From Atopsyche davidsoni (Eukaryota; Arthropoda; Insecta; Trichoptera; Hydrobiosidae): DNA of 64,000 nucleotides. The notes under the pieces are model-generated. The model was not told where the DNA came from. It was given only the letters and a program-made list of their open reading frames with translations, and did not search any database. Position 1 is the stretch's first letter, and each line of letters opens with the position of its first letter. The stretch spans positions 10,020,501-10,084,500 of the forward strand of contig JAILWY010000015.1 in the NCBI GenBank assembly GCA_022113835.1. Direction: 5' to 3'. Positions 13,319-23,602 of this stretch are shown here, in pieces. A program made the position numbers and the translations under genes.

Positions 13319-13513
13319 ATTTAACAAGAGCGTGTATTGGCTTAATTAAATAGACTTTAAAAATAATAATATCCAGATCGGATTTAAAATGCTTCACTCA
13401 GTACTTTGTGTTAAAAGTCTAGTATTGCAAGTCACACAATATTTAATTGGCATAATAAGTACGTTGTTTTATTTATAGGATATGATTGTTAAAAATTCTT
13501 GCCTAGTACTAGT

Positions 13514-13664
13514 GATTCGTTAGCATAATTGGTAATGCACCGGCCATGTAAGCTTGGAGATGTGGGTTCTCGAATCCCACACAAATCACGATTATATTTT
13601 TCTGAGAGTTTCTTTAATCAATTTTCAATAGTTGAAAAAATGTACTTAATCATTATCAATCAAT
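13514..13664 (+). repeat. tRNA-Thr-like SINE (head plus tail)
   Basis: Positions 13514..13587 fold as a cloverleaf. The acceptor GATTCGT/ACAAATC pairs 6 of 7, the D stem GCAT/ATGC is perfect, the anticodon stem pairs 4 of 5, and the T stem GTGGG/CCCAC is perfect. The anticodon would be TGT (Thr). Base 33 is A instead of the near-universal T, and the T loop has 9 bases instead of 7, so it is not a working tRNA. The A box is 13521..13532 and the B box 13565..13577. The following tail (13604..13664) recurs alone at 13926..13989, which supports a SINE over a plain tRNA pseudogene. Confidence 0.6.
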
Positions 13665-13666
13665 AA

Positions 13667-13728
13667 AACCTGTATATGCAAAATCGTACTTCCTGTGAGA
13701 CGGTCTTCACAATAAAATTAATAATATA
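13667..13728. repeat. single arm of palindrome family P
   Basis: Nearly identical to the right arm of the palindrome at 13256..13318, without its partner arm. Confidence 0.85.
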
Positions 13729-13925
13729 GGTATAAAGCAAACAATAAACAAATTTAAAAAATATATATATATATATAGACGGCTTACGTAGACCTGGTTT
13801 TGGACATAGTATAATACGTAGTTGTGAAATGTGCTTCAGCAACACAACTGACACTGACCAACAAATCGCAATCGAAATTTTTTTTTCAGTAAAATACCCA
13901 TTAGCGTCCATTTCGCGATTGATAA

Positions 13926-13989
13926 TGAGAGTTTCTTTAATCAATTTTCTATATTTGAAAAAATGTACTTAATCATTATCAATAAATCA
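13926..13989 (+). repeat. second copy of the SINE tail
   Basis: Direct repeat of 13604..13664 (GAGAGTTTCTTTAATCAATT and onward) 322 bases downstream, with only a few changes. Between the two copies lie the lone P-family arm and an (AT)n run. Confidence 0.8.
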
Positions 13990-14099
13990 ACTCATATAAA
14001 AGCTGCGAAGACATGGGTCACACCTATGAATTTATGCTAAGCTTTTCCATAATGCGCTCATGGACTAAAATACACCCCAGCAAGTATCATTTGCAATTA

Positions 14100-14460
14100 T
14101 GTCAACTGCGTCACAAACGAATAGTACTCAGCCGCCCCTCGAATCCACCCCCGCACCTTGCAGCCGGGCGGAGGGTGGAGGGTGGCGGGTGGAGGGTGGC
14201 GGGTGGAGGGTGGCGGGTGGAGGGTGGCGGGTGCAAGTGCACCGAGGCCCACGTGGCATCCCCCGGCGGAGGCTGCGCGCGCCGCAGATCGATAGCTGCC
14301 CGGCGGTGCATCTATCAGATTCTGCACACTCCCCTGGTCCCCCCGGGGTGCAGTTATTGCAACGTGACTACCCGGGGGTGTGGCTCTACCCGGGATAAAT
14401 CTGCCTGGGCTTTGTGTGGCGTTTGGGAACATTTACATCTCTCCGAGGTTTTTAAAGCTA
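14100..14460. other. GC-rich island
   Basis: Strongly GC-rich, with CpG-rich words such as GCGCGCGCCGCAGATCGAT and CCCCCGGGG. Overlapping open frames of 66 to 157 codons exist on both strands. Their sequences are dominated by the minisatellite (Gly/Arg/Val or Pro/His/Leu runs) and do not resemble proteins. It could be a CpG-rich regulatory region or a GC-rich repeat. Confidence 0.4.
14171..14233. repeat. 14-bp G-rich minisatellite
   Basis: Four tandem units of GTGGAGGGTGGCGG (14175..14230) plus partial units at both ends. Every unit supplies two GGG tracts, so the plus strand could form G-quadruplexes. Confidence 0.95.
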
Positions 14461-15240
14461 CGGAGCTTTGTCTGAAAAAAAACTGAAAATATTTCACAAC
14501 AAAATTTTTAAAATATCCTAGTATATATTACAGCACACGTTTAAGTTGCTATTTTTTTATTTTCATAATATAGCTAACCCACAATAGTAAATTATCTTTC
14601 CTATTTTCAAGGTATTTGTAAATTTATTGTTTTTTGTAATTAATGAATTCAAAAATTCGATATTTTACAGTTTATATTTAAATTAAATGTAAAGAGTATG
14701 TTCACAAATAAATAAAATAAGGTTTTTTATGTAGAAATAATTAAAATATGTATTTATAAAATGAAACGAAATAATTTTTCTTTTTAAAAATTAATTATTT
14801 TACATTACTAAATATTAAGTTATAGAAATAATTTAATAAAAATATAGCTTTAACAAAATACTAATATAATATTCCATAATTATGAAAAAATATTGCATGC
14901 CTTTTGAAAAACCTTAGGAACATTAATATTGTTATTCGAGAGAAGAAAAACGCAAACGAATTCATAATTTACTTTTCTGCAAAAATGTATCAAAACGGAT
15001 AATTTGAACATATTATTTTAAAAACTTTTTATTTAAAGAATATTTCATCTGATCATAAAAACCGTTGGCATGTCAAGTTTCTCGTAAAATTATTTATCTA
15101 ATCAGAAAATATACCTTTTTATTCTCTAGAACGGACTGAAGAAAACACCATATTTCGTCTTTAATAAATAAAACACATGAAAGTAAAAAAAAGCCTCTCC
15201 ACATCCAACAAGTAGCCGAACCATAAACATCAATTCCATT
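14461..15240. other. gene-free stretch
   Basis: Very AT-rich; nothing recognised. Confidence 0.5.
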
Positions 15241-15325
15241 TAGGGCTGAAAAGCTGAAAAAGCACCCCTCGACCCTCCCTAATATATTTGTGAGCCTGCG
15301 CCGGGCGTGTAGCCTTCGAATGCAA

Positions 15326-15408
15326 CCTTGTACCTTGTACCTTGTACCTTGTACCTTGCGGACAGGGTCTCCCGGGCCTCCACACAGCCTCCACACAGCC
15401 TCCGCACA
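15326..15408. repeat. two adjacent minisatellites
   Basis: A 7-bp unit (TACCTTG) is repeated four times after a partial unit (15326..15358). Then three units of an 11-bp repeat (GCCTCCACACA, third unit with one change) occupy 15376..15408. They lie in a GC-richer block (about 15240..15420) without a believable reading frame. Confidence 0.95.
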
Positions 15409-15656
15409 CCCCTAAAGCCTTCAACTTGATAAGGGAATTGCGACTCTTTGAAAATACACTCGCTAGGGAAAAAATATAGATGTTTTCACGTTGTATTTTT
15501 GTTTTTTTGTATCTCTGGGGTTTTCTACTAATTATATTTGTATTTGTTTTGTTATTTTTTGGATTTAATAACGAAATATTCTTTTATTAAGAGTAATAAT
15601 AATTGTTTGAAGTAAAAAATATCGTATTGACTTATTTGATTCGTTTAAATGATTTA

Positions 15657-16905
15657 TGAAATTCAATATTTTTGACAGAGAGTACTTGGTGGAATTCCAT
15701 TTTAATATTTTTGAATAAAATACTTGAGTGATTTTCCACATTTTTGTTTTTATTAGTGACCGGTTTCGGTTATTACCATAAAAACCCATTAACATAAAAA
15801 CATTTGTTCACAAAAATTTGCAATTATATAGAATCCTCCACTTGTCAGGTACATTAAAATCACATTAGCCCTTACCACCTGACAATCACTCTCTCTCTTT
15901 CCAACAACCTCTCCCTCTAACAATTGTTTACCTAATTGCTTAGTATTATATAAAATCTCACTCTGTTTGATAATGCCAACGTGAAAGGTTGGCGAAACCG
16001 GTCACTAATAAAAACAAAAATGTGGAAAATCACTCAAGTATTTTATTCAAAAATATTATGTAATATACGTTATTATATTACATAATTGAGAATTGTCCAA
16101 TTCATTGTGGGTCTCCCTTGCTATGTACCTAAACCAGCGGCGTGCCTAAGTTTTCCAGCATCACATGTCCAAGAATACATGTTAATTGATAATGGTCTTA
16201 GTTATATCTATATATTTTTTATAAATATTGTGAAAGCAATCACAATTTTTCAAATTGCATAAATAGCTCGAAAACCTTAAATTTAATTATTTCACAGATA
16301 TGTGGTTAGGATGTTTCTTATATGTCGATAGTCTAAGTATATATATGTTATTTTTTACAAATATTGTGTAAGCAATCACACTTTATAAAATAAACAAGAA
16401 TATTACTTTGTACAGATGATCAAATATCTAAAATATAAACGTGGATTGATTGATGGTATTGTAAAATAAAACCATTATACTCAGCGTTGAAATTTGATAT
16501 CTCTTATGCCGTCGAAAAATCAAAAGAATTTTCTAAGTGGTCGCTTTATAATATTTTTATTCTGACGAGCGACCAACAAACTGTACGCTCAAAATCGAAC
16601 AAAATTACATTCAATAGTTTTGAAAAATTCAATATTTTTGACAGAGAGTACTTGGTGGAATTCCATTTTAATATTTTTTGAATAAAATACTAGTGATTTT
16701 CCACATTTTTGTTTTTATTAGTGACCGGTTTCGCCAACTTTTCACGTTGGCATTATCAAACAGAGTGAGATTTTATATAATAATAAGCAATAAGGTAAAC
16801 AATTGTTAGAGGGAGAGGTTGTTGGAAAGAGAGAGAGTGATTGTCAGGTGGTAAGGGCTAATGTGATTTTAATGTACCTGACAAGTGGAGGATTCTATAT
16901 AATTG
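15657..16905. mobile_element. large foldback element of family F
   Basis: Long inverted arms, 15820..16057 and 16670..16905 (about 236-238 bases, few differences), flank an internal segment of roughly 610 bases. The left side extends to 15657 with an extra, inward-facing short arm (15692..15771). The internal segment equals the reverse complement of 5588..6090, and the left portion to 16165 equals the reverse complement of 39147..39652. No transposase is encoded. The structure recalls foldback elements, but the GAAACCGGT hairpin motif could also mean a Penelope-like or other retroelement terminus. Confidence 0.8.
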
Positions 16906-18498
16906 CCAAAAAATAAGGCCAAAAAAAAAATTTTTAATAAATTGGTTAGTACTCATATAAATTCGTATTTTAACTCTGAATTATAAATGTATCTTTTTCA
17001 TAACTTAAATAATCATAAATTAAATAAATTCAAAGTTTCTGAAATATTTTTTGCAAACCAATTTTTTTCGCGTAAAAATTATGTTGATAAAAGTTTAAAA
17101 TGGAAAAGAAATTAGTTGCGTTAATTAAAATAAAATGTAATGAATCCCCTTGTATACTCTTCTAGACTCGCTAGGTGCAGACATTTTTGACAGTTTACTT
17201 ACAAGTAATATTTGGGTCACATTATTAACATCAGAGAAAAATATTGATGAATCTTCTTATTGAATGACAAAATTTATTTTCCAATTTACTTACAAATCGA
17301 ATAGCATTTTGTTGAGATTTCTTGTATGCATTGACTAATCCTAACATAATAAGAAAGGCCATTAGAATGATTCGGGGACCTACTTTACCCTAAGACAACC
17401 ATGCACAGACAGTGAATCAGTAAGGTGGTCACCTGCATAGTGCAAGGGTTGTTTTGCCTAGATATTTAAGGGGTAGGATTCGGCGGCCGTTGTTAAAATA
17501 AGTAGTCCAAATATCGGATCTCGCGATATCGAGGAACCAAATATAATTTGTTTAAATTGGTAAATGTATTCAAATGGGGTGTATTTAGGCAATCTTGTCT
17601 GAATAAGTCCCCTAAAAGGTGTCAGCTCTAATAATGATAGTGATCTTCTAGCCTACTACTAATTCTTGACGAAAATCTCGCAATAGTGTAGCCTACTCAT
17701 GTCGATCTTTCGATCTCTAGCAAGAAGAAGAATCATTCTTCCATTATACCTTTCGAAATAATCGTCAATCAAATCAATTCTGTTGCTCGTGGGAATGTAA
17801 GCATGTTTCTTGTGTGATTGCGATATTTTATAATATATCTCAGGTACTGCTAGTCCTCAAGCCAAGCGAACCTCTCTGAAGGCGCGCGTAACTAAAACGC
17901 GTGCATTAATGGAAATTTTTACATAAACAATGAGTGTCTAAGAATACCATTATGATAATACTACAATTATTTTTTATTTATTTAATTTGTCATTGTCCCG
18001 GTTGATAATAATTCAGACACTCAATTTTTTTAGTTTTATTAAAATTTAATATGCAGGCATACATGGCGTGAGAAATAAGAAAAGTTTCTTTATTTTGCCA
18101 TATCTGTTATCTCGTGGAATACCAAATATAATTTAACAAATATTTATAAATATACCATTATTTTTATCAACATATTTTCAAATGCCAACAAGAATGCCTT
18201 ACATTATAGTCACCTTTATAGGTTAACATGCTCCCGACATTCACCGGTATTAGCAGGTAAGCCTCAAAATTTATTGAATATGGAAAACCAGGGAAGGAAA
18301 TAGAACGAGATGAAAGAAGTAAATCTACCCCTGAAATTTCCTGTAACTGAAAATATCACTGGAAAACTGATTTATCGTGGAGATTCGAAAAATATTTATA
18401 CTTAGAATTTCAACCTTAGTTTTTTTTCAGGAAGGTAAGCCCGAGAAAAATATCTTATTTTATATGTGTAAAAATAAAATTTCAGTGTTATTTAACTA
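16906..18498. other. gene-free stretch
   Basis: Mixed AT-rich DNA with modest GC patches at about 17380..17490 and 17860..17920. No protein-like frame and no repeat shared with other parts of the window was recognised. Confidence 0.5.
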
Positions 18499-18514
18499 CT
18501 AGAAATGTAGCCCG

Positions 18515-19066
18515 TCATAAAATGATGAATTCGATGAACGATGCAATAGTGTTTGAACATATGTTTGGCTGACAATAAGATGAATCTTTCGTAAGCTTTC
18601 GTTTTGTACCATCAGTTGGATGAAGGTGTGAAGTTCTGTGATATATTTGGCCTTGAACTTTGAAGCAGAGTGGCCCTGATTCTACCACTGGACCTGTTAA
18701 TTTAGCTCCCATTGATGCAAAAGATATAATGTTATTGTATGATCTTATTTTTCTTTTGAAATTTTCATTATAAATATTTTCTGGATTTGACATAATATCC
18801 TTTAAATATACTGGGAAAATAGGCCTTGCTGGTAGTTTCACTTTACCTTTGTGACAGCAATCGTTGAACTTTCCATCTGATGGTTTTTCTGCTTGAAAAT
18901 GTAAAGCATTGCAGAATCGACAGGTCACATTCATTAATCCACAATTGTGTGCAGTAATATTTTCTGGGATAGCGAGCGCTATCAAACACTCCTGAGTGAG
19001 TTGTCTAATTGTTTCTTCTGTTTCTGTTTGTCTCGATGTGGATACACACACTCGCTTTGAGGACAT
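18515..19066 (-). pseudogene. truncated Helitron Rep-helicase, N-terminal part only
   Basis: The 183-codon frame matches the N-terminal region of Helitron proteins. A Cys-rich segment (CRFCNALHF at about residues 49-57, FNDCCHKGKVKLP at about 67-79) is followed by IRSYNNIISFASMGA (about 107-121), GPLCFKVQGQIYHRTSHLHP (about 131-150) and then a short tail. In full-length family members this region precedes the HUH Rep nuclease and SF1B helicase; both are missing. The frame runs straight into the element's 3' terminus, so an internal deletion joined it there. Upstream on the minus strand an older start (Met-Pro-Pro-Lys-Lys near 19354) and two 23-residue repeat units are broken by stops at about 19215 and 19100. 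The first Met used here lies inside the third repeat unit and may not be the original start. Confidence 0.85.
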
Positions 19067-19217
19067 ACGCTGCGCTCGCTGTGTATCTGTTTCTTTTTAT
19101 CTCGTTATCGATGCACGCACTCTCATCGAAGACAAACGCAGCGTTCGCTGTGAATCAGTTTCTTTTTGTCTTGAGGTCGATGCACATAATCGAATTTTAA
19201 GAAGACGCTGCTAGCCT
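19020..19217 (-). repeat. 69-bp coding tandem repeats in Helitron A
   Basis: Three units of 23 codons each follow the pattern S-x-R-V-x-[AV]-S-x-x-R-Q-x-E-T-[DE]. Tandem repeats of this sort precede the zinc region in many arthropod Helitron proteins. The middle unit has an in-frame stop. Copy C retains only about one unit. Confidence 0.75.
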
Positions 19218-19737
19218 TTTCCTTCCAATTCATTGCTCGACAAATCTATCACATTTTGTGTCACAAGCAACGCATCACTTTTACTGCACTTCTTTGCAAT
19301 TCTTTTTGAATTACGTTTGCTATGCGTAGACGGTGTTATTTTTTTAGGAGGCATTTTGAGTTATTAATGATGTGAAAAGTAATTTCAAATGCAATTTCTA
19401 TGAAAAAATAAAGATAGTAGTTGTGTCAAACTGACATACACTGAAAATTTCTTAGAAGCATCAAAATTTGTTTTTTTGTAAAAGTTTTAAATTTGAAATT
19501 CTCAACAATGAAATCCTATAATTCGTACATATTAAAACTCGCTAAGGCATATTTTATAGTCTTATTAAATTAGTTTTTAAACAAAAATATTATCCTATCG
19601 TCTTGAAATTCGGCACATAGCTGCGGAAAAATTAACTATACTTACGTGCAAAAAATCAGCGTTGTATCTTTTAAGATATTCTATAGAGAACGAAAAAACG
19701 AAACATACACACACACAATGGCTATTATTATAGTAGA

Positions 19738-20981
19738 TAACCAAACAGACTCCAATTGGTAATTTTGTAATTCAGGTAATCGATAACACGTGAAACGACG
19801 AGAAAAATTGGTGTTGCAGAACTATTGTTGTCTCGAATGTTTTGTACAGCCTGAAGTCGATCTACGACTCGGCTCAAGTTGTTAAGCCTCACGACTGGCG
19901 CAGCGAATATTGCCCGAAGTTAATAAGTTTATATTACTTGCCGAAGTAACTTACTTATTGTTCGCGAGACTCGGATGAAGTTTTTTGATCACGAGCGAGA
20001 CTTTCTCTTTGACGACTCCATAGAGCGGCTTCTACCTGCGCTAGAGGAAGTCTTTAAAGTATTTTATTTTTTGCATGAAGAAAGTTTACAAAGATTCATT
20101 TTGTCTTTTTTTAACTTTGTATTAAAGTTCATGTAATATAATTGCACTGTGCATTTTTATTGTTAATGACATATAAAATTTTCTAAACAACAAAATACTT
20201 GATAGAGTTTCATGTTTATATTATTAAATAAAATAGAGATACATATCACACAATTTAATTATTCTTCTCTATATTACATCATTTATATAAAATATATTCT
20301 GTTTTAGCTCTATTTTTTGGAAGCATTTTAACTACAACAAGTATTTTTTCCAAATATTATAAACTTTACATCTGACTGACAATACCAACACCACGAAAAC
20401 TGGGCCTCTTCTGTCAATGACGTCCTCAAGGTCGGGCGTGTACTGATGACGCACTGAAACGCTGTAGAAACATGAAAAGATTGTTTGTTTAACAATAAAT
20501 AACTTACCAAAACTTACATATTTGCTTTACAAAATTTTCTCGAGAATTTTATTGGCAACCAAAAAATTATAAGGACTTCATATTTCTTTTATACAAGGAT
20601 AAAATAAATAATCCTTTGAAGAACAGCCTCTTGAAAAAACAAGGGATCAAAAGTAAAATTTCCTCGTTTATTTTATTCGGACCATAACTGCAATATTTAG
20701 TCGCGTGAAAAACACGGAGGCGAGATTTAAACGCTTTTTATCCTCAAACATTAATATTTTATTCTTAAAGGATTTACGTTCACACTCTAAGAATCAAAAA
20801 GGCCGTTATAATCCGTCCTTTTTAAAAATCATCACCATGAATGCTCATTCAAAACTCACGGCACTAAAGGCACTTCAGAGAAATATTTACGCTGTCGAAC
20901 GAAAACTGATTTAAAAACAGCACTATTTCGTCGTTTGAATGCATGTATGTATGCGTATGTGTATGTATATATATATATATT
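19738..20981. other. gene-free stretch
   Basis: 19745..20060 is a moderately GC-rich, non-repetitive block that includes the third copy of the 19-21-base word (minus strand, 19787..19807). It could be regulatory. The remainder is AT-rich. Short open frames at 20328..20510 and 20705..20914 have no recognisable features. Confidence 0.45.
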
Positions 20982-21131
20982 CTTCTTCTGATGCCTCTCC
21001 TGGTCCAGTCTCACAAATTCGGCCACACTTCCGATCTCCAGCCACTGGCGCAAATTCCGCATCCACGTAAACTTCATCCTTCCAATGCCCCCTTTTCCAT
21101 AGATATTTCCTTGGACAATCAGCTGTTGGAT
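20982..21131 (-). pseudogene. non-LTR retrotransposon (LINE) reverse transcriptase C-terminal fragment
   Basis: The minus frame reads IQQLIVQGNIYGKGGIGR followed by FTWMRNLRQWLEIGSVAEFVR. This pattern (I-x-x-L-I-x-x-G-x-I-x-G, G-R, T-W-x-x-N-L-R-x-W-x-x-x, then a short amphipathic stretch) is the conserved tail after the reverse transcriptase of many insect LINEs. Only about 50 residues remain. The usual Arg/Lys run after G-x-I-x-G is worn (GKGGIGR), the expected R-x-x-W end is lost, and the frame ends in a TA-rich tract at 20945..20980. This is a dead fragment. Confidence 0.65.
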
Positions 21132-21181
21132 GCTATATTTACTTGTAAATAGGTTTGGAGGAGAGGAGGTGTCAGGCCATC

Positions 21182-21310
21182 CCACTGTAACACGAGCGCG
21201 GTATTTATAATATTTGAAAGTTCACGCGGCCGCGCCGGTGCTTTCACCTCCGCACTCGGCTCCGGCCTGTTGCCAGGGCCCCTCTTCATACTCCAGTCCA
21301 CGAGAGCACG
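21182..21310. other. GC-rich patch beside the LINE fragment
   Basis: High GC content including GCGGCCGCGCCGG. It gives a 60-codon minus frame without recognisable domains. It may be more of the degraded retroelement or unrelated single-copy DNA. Confidence 0.3.
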
Positions 21311-21343
21311 CCTGAAGAACCTTCAACAGATTTTGATCCTATA

Positions 21344-21489
21344 GCCGGCTACACACGCAGCGACACAACCTGCAACCGATTTATAATTAGCGAATGTTTC
21401 CCTTAATTTGGGTAGTGTTTTTTTTTTGGACGCTCCCTATTAGTAACTATTCGGCTGTCAGTTTTATCACTGCGTGTGTAGAAGGCTTC
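21344..21489. mobile_element. MITE, family M (copy at 21.3 kb)
   Basis: About 146 bases. The left end is GCCGGCTACACACGCAGCGA and the right end, on the minus strand, GAAGCCTTCTACACACGCAG, so the two ends form terminal inverted repeats. The inner arms continue with ACAAC-TG-AACC type words shared by all copies. No coding capacity. Confidence 0.75.
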
Positions 21490-22032
21490 AATCTACAGAC
21501 AAACAACGAGAACAACATCGTTGGTATACCTGTTGATTTATTTTCGGTCCCAGGTCGCTCTTTCGTGGAAGCGACTATGACGTTGCGGTTGTTTTGCTCT
21601 TGTGAATGATGATTGCAATGATTTTAATGACACGCCGCGCACGAGAAGACAAGATAAATAACTGACGCAAGGCGAGCGATGCGGTTCCTGTTACAGTTTG
21701 GTACGTTTTCTTAGTCATAGAGTAATTTATTAAAAAAAACACGCTTTATCAATAACGTACGCTGAAATTCCAACCTTTATTAAAAACCAATAACTGATCA
21801 TGTAATATTAGTGTGACATATAACATAAATATGAAATAAGTGTGAGCTGTGAATATTTTAAGTAAAAATCAATCAATTCGAAACGTATAGACCCTTCAAT
21901 CTGCACGAATTATTTTCTTCTGGCTGGCCGTCGGCCTTGTTTGAGGCGTTTTCTTATACTGCCTTGCCAGAAGGCAGTCTCAGAAGAATGAAACGCCCTA
22001 AGCTCACCAGTCTGGGTCGTTAAGACTATATT
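21490..22032. other. gene-free stretch with a local hairpin
   Basis: No believable gene. Around 21940..22000 there is a hairpin: CTGCCTT and AAGGCAG are separated by 5 bases, inside an outer pair GGCGTTTT/GAAACGCC. This lies just outside the 29-bp inverted repeat. Confidence 0.45.
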
Positions 22033-22246
22033 GGGTACTTGTTTTTTATCCGACCACCAAATTTTTTTAATGTATATGTACTCGCAGAGATAAGAATCTA
22101 TCATATGACGATGAGTCCCGTTGTGGCGTTTATTTCGTTCATTGCAGATTTCTATGACCGCTCGATTCGTTGGGTTAGGTTAGGTTAGGTTAAAAAAAAA
22201 AGGTTAGGTACAAGTTTTTTGGTGGTCGGATAAAAAACAAGTACCC
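22033..22246. repeat. 29-bp inverted repeat flanking a TTAGG array
   Basis: Arms 22033..22061 and 22218..22246 are exact inverted copies (GGGTACTTGTTTTTTATCCG is the start of the left arm). Inside, at 22173..22192, lies a (TTAGG) array of three units followed by an A run and one more unit. This may be a small foldback or MITE; its origin is unknown. Confidence 0.85.
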
Positions 22247-23550
22247 TATTTTGCTATATACCAAGTGTACATAAACCTTAGGCAATAAGAAATAAATATA
22301 AACCAGCCGCCGTACTATATATCAATAATGATATTTTTCTCTATTTTCCGTGCTGCTTCAGGACCGTGCCTTGTACTTAAGCCGTATTATTACGACACCT
22401 TGTGTGCGCCTGTAAGGACGGCAACGAGTGACAAACGCTGAAAAGGAGGCTTCGCCGGGTCGTGACCTGTCTGTAACCTGTAACCAAAGCGCTCTGAATT
22501 AATCCTAACTTTCAACTGACACCGGAGCTCATAGAGTTATCCTAAAACTCTAAAAATACGCGCACTCTAATGAATAATAAAATAAAAATAAGATCGTGCT
22601 TTTTAACTTTGTTGATTCTATTGAGTATATATTTTTATAGTTTACTAATTTTAATGTATAAACATCATCTGGTATTAGATTAAACTTAGACTTCTCAAAT
22701 ATTCTGGTGTGATGCAAGATTCTAAATAAGTAATAAGGAATGAGTGGAAAGAGCACATAAGATTAAGAATACAGATGAGACGGGGTAGGTGATGCTTAAT
22801 AACCTTTGAATATCATGATTCATCAAAGGAAAATCGGTATATATTGATACTAGGTCGTTATAATCTTGGGTAGTTTTGACTGAGTATAAATGTTAAAACT
22901 ATATTATAGTATATATAAAACCTATAAAATGAAAACAAAGTTCTAATAATTTTTCCACAGATTCATTTATACTTTCAACACGAAATAAATAAATTAAAAT
23001 TATTAAATGAAAAATGAACATTCATCAAATATTTATAAACAACTTTTTTAACAATTTGTTTGTACATGTTAAGGTAAATTTCTTGTTTTGTAAATATAAT
23101 ATTGTAATATGCTTATAAATAAAAAGAGTATAATCAGTAGTAAATTTATGAAAACTTGATAAAGAAAAAAAAAAATTTTTAATGTCAGCAAGTAGATTGT
23201 TTACCGTAATATATATATTTAGCAGCTTAGTTTTGTTTATCACACTTGTTAAGTTTGTCTGAAATTTAACTGATGATCTATAACTGAAACACAAATTGAA
23301 TGAGTCTTTTTTAAAGATTAATGTCTCGCTTATCCACGCTGCTATGCAATATTGTATATTTATTATATTATTGTTATTTTGACTAAAATATTTTTATCTA
23401 CTTGTGTGGTCTACGCATTATTGACCAAGTTGTCTGTCTTTGTTTGTCACACAAATGAATCAGTTTTCCTTTCTCTGGTGAATAAATTCTTGACCGCCAT
23501 GGGCTACCCATTTTATTTTACTATCAACTTAAAAATTCTTCCGAAATTCG
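22247..23550. other. gene-free stretch
   Basis: AT-rich. Open frames on minus at 22550..22756 and 23025..23294 have a random AT-driven composition. Confidence 0.5.
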
Positions 23551-23551
23551 T

Positions 23552-23602
23552 CGGCTCGATAGCGCAGTGGTCGATACATCAACGTTGAGGGTCGTGACTA
23601 AC
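23552..23602 (+). repeat. possible tRNA-derived SINE remnant
   Basis: A good A-box-like TAGCGCAGTGG (23560..23570) is followed by a weak B-box-like GGTCGTGACTA (23589..23599) at too short a spacing for a tRNA. Only a worn SINE is plausible. Confidence 0.35.

Larger units (their letters stand above)
18499..19737 (-). mobile_element. Helitron A, non-autonomous
   Basis: On the minus strand the element begins with TCTACTATAATAATAGCC at 19737, directly after an A, and ends with CTAG at 18499, directly before a T. This is the A|T insertion site and TC...CTRR structure of Helitrons. A GC-containing 3' sequence (TTTTATGACGGGCTAC) lies just inside the CTAG; in copy D the equivalent forms a clear hairpin 8 bases from the end. 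It carries a truncated Rep-helicase frame (18515..19066) but neither the HUH nuclease nor the helicase domain, so it cannot move on its own. Confidence 0.9.

Noticed and set aside
13995..14002. TATAAAAG upstream of the GC-rich island, as a promoter
   Set aside because: It falls at the edge of a repeat junction and no believable coding frame or leader follows.
14013..14486. 157-codon plus frame and overlapping minus frames in the GC-rich island
   Set aside because: Open frames exist in several phases at once because stops are rare in GC-rich DNA. The sequences are translations of the 14-bp minisatellite and lack protein character.
20443..20460. CTGATGA followed by GAAAC, as a hammerhead core
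   Set aside because: Only six bases separate the two motifs, too few to form stem II.
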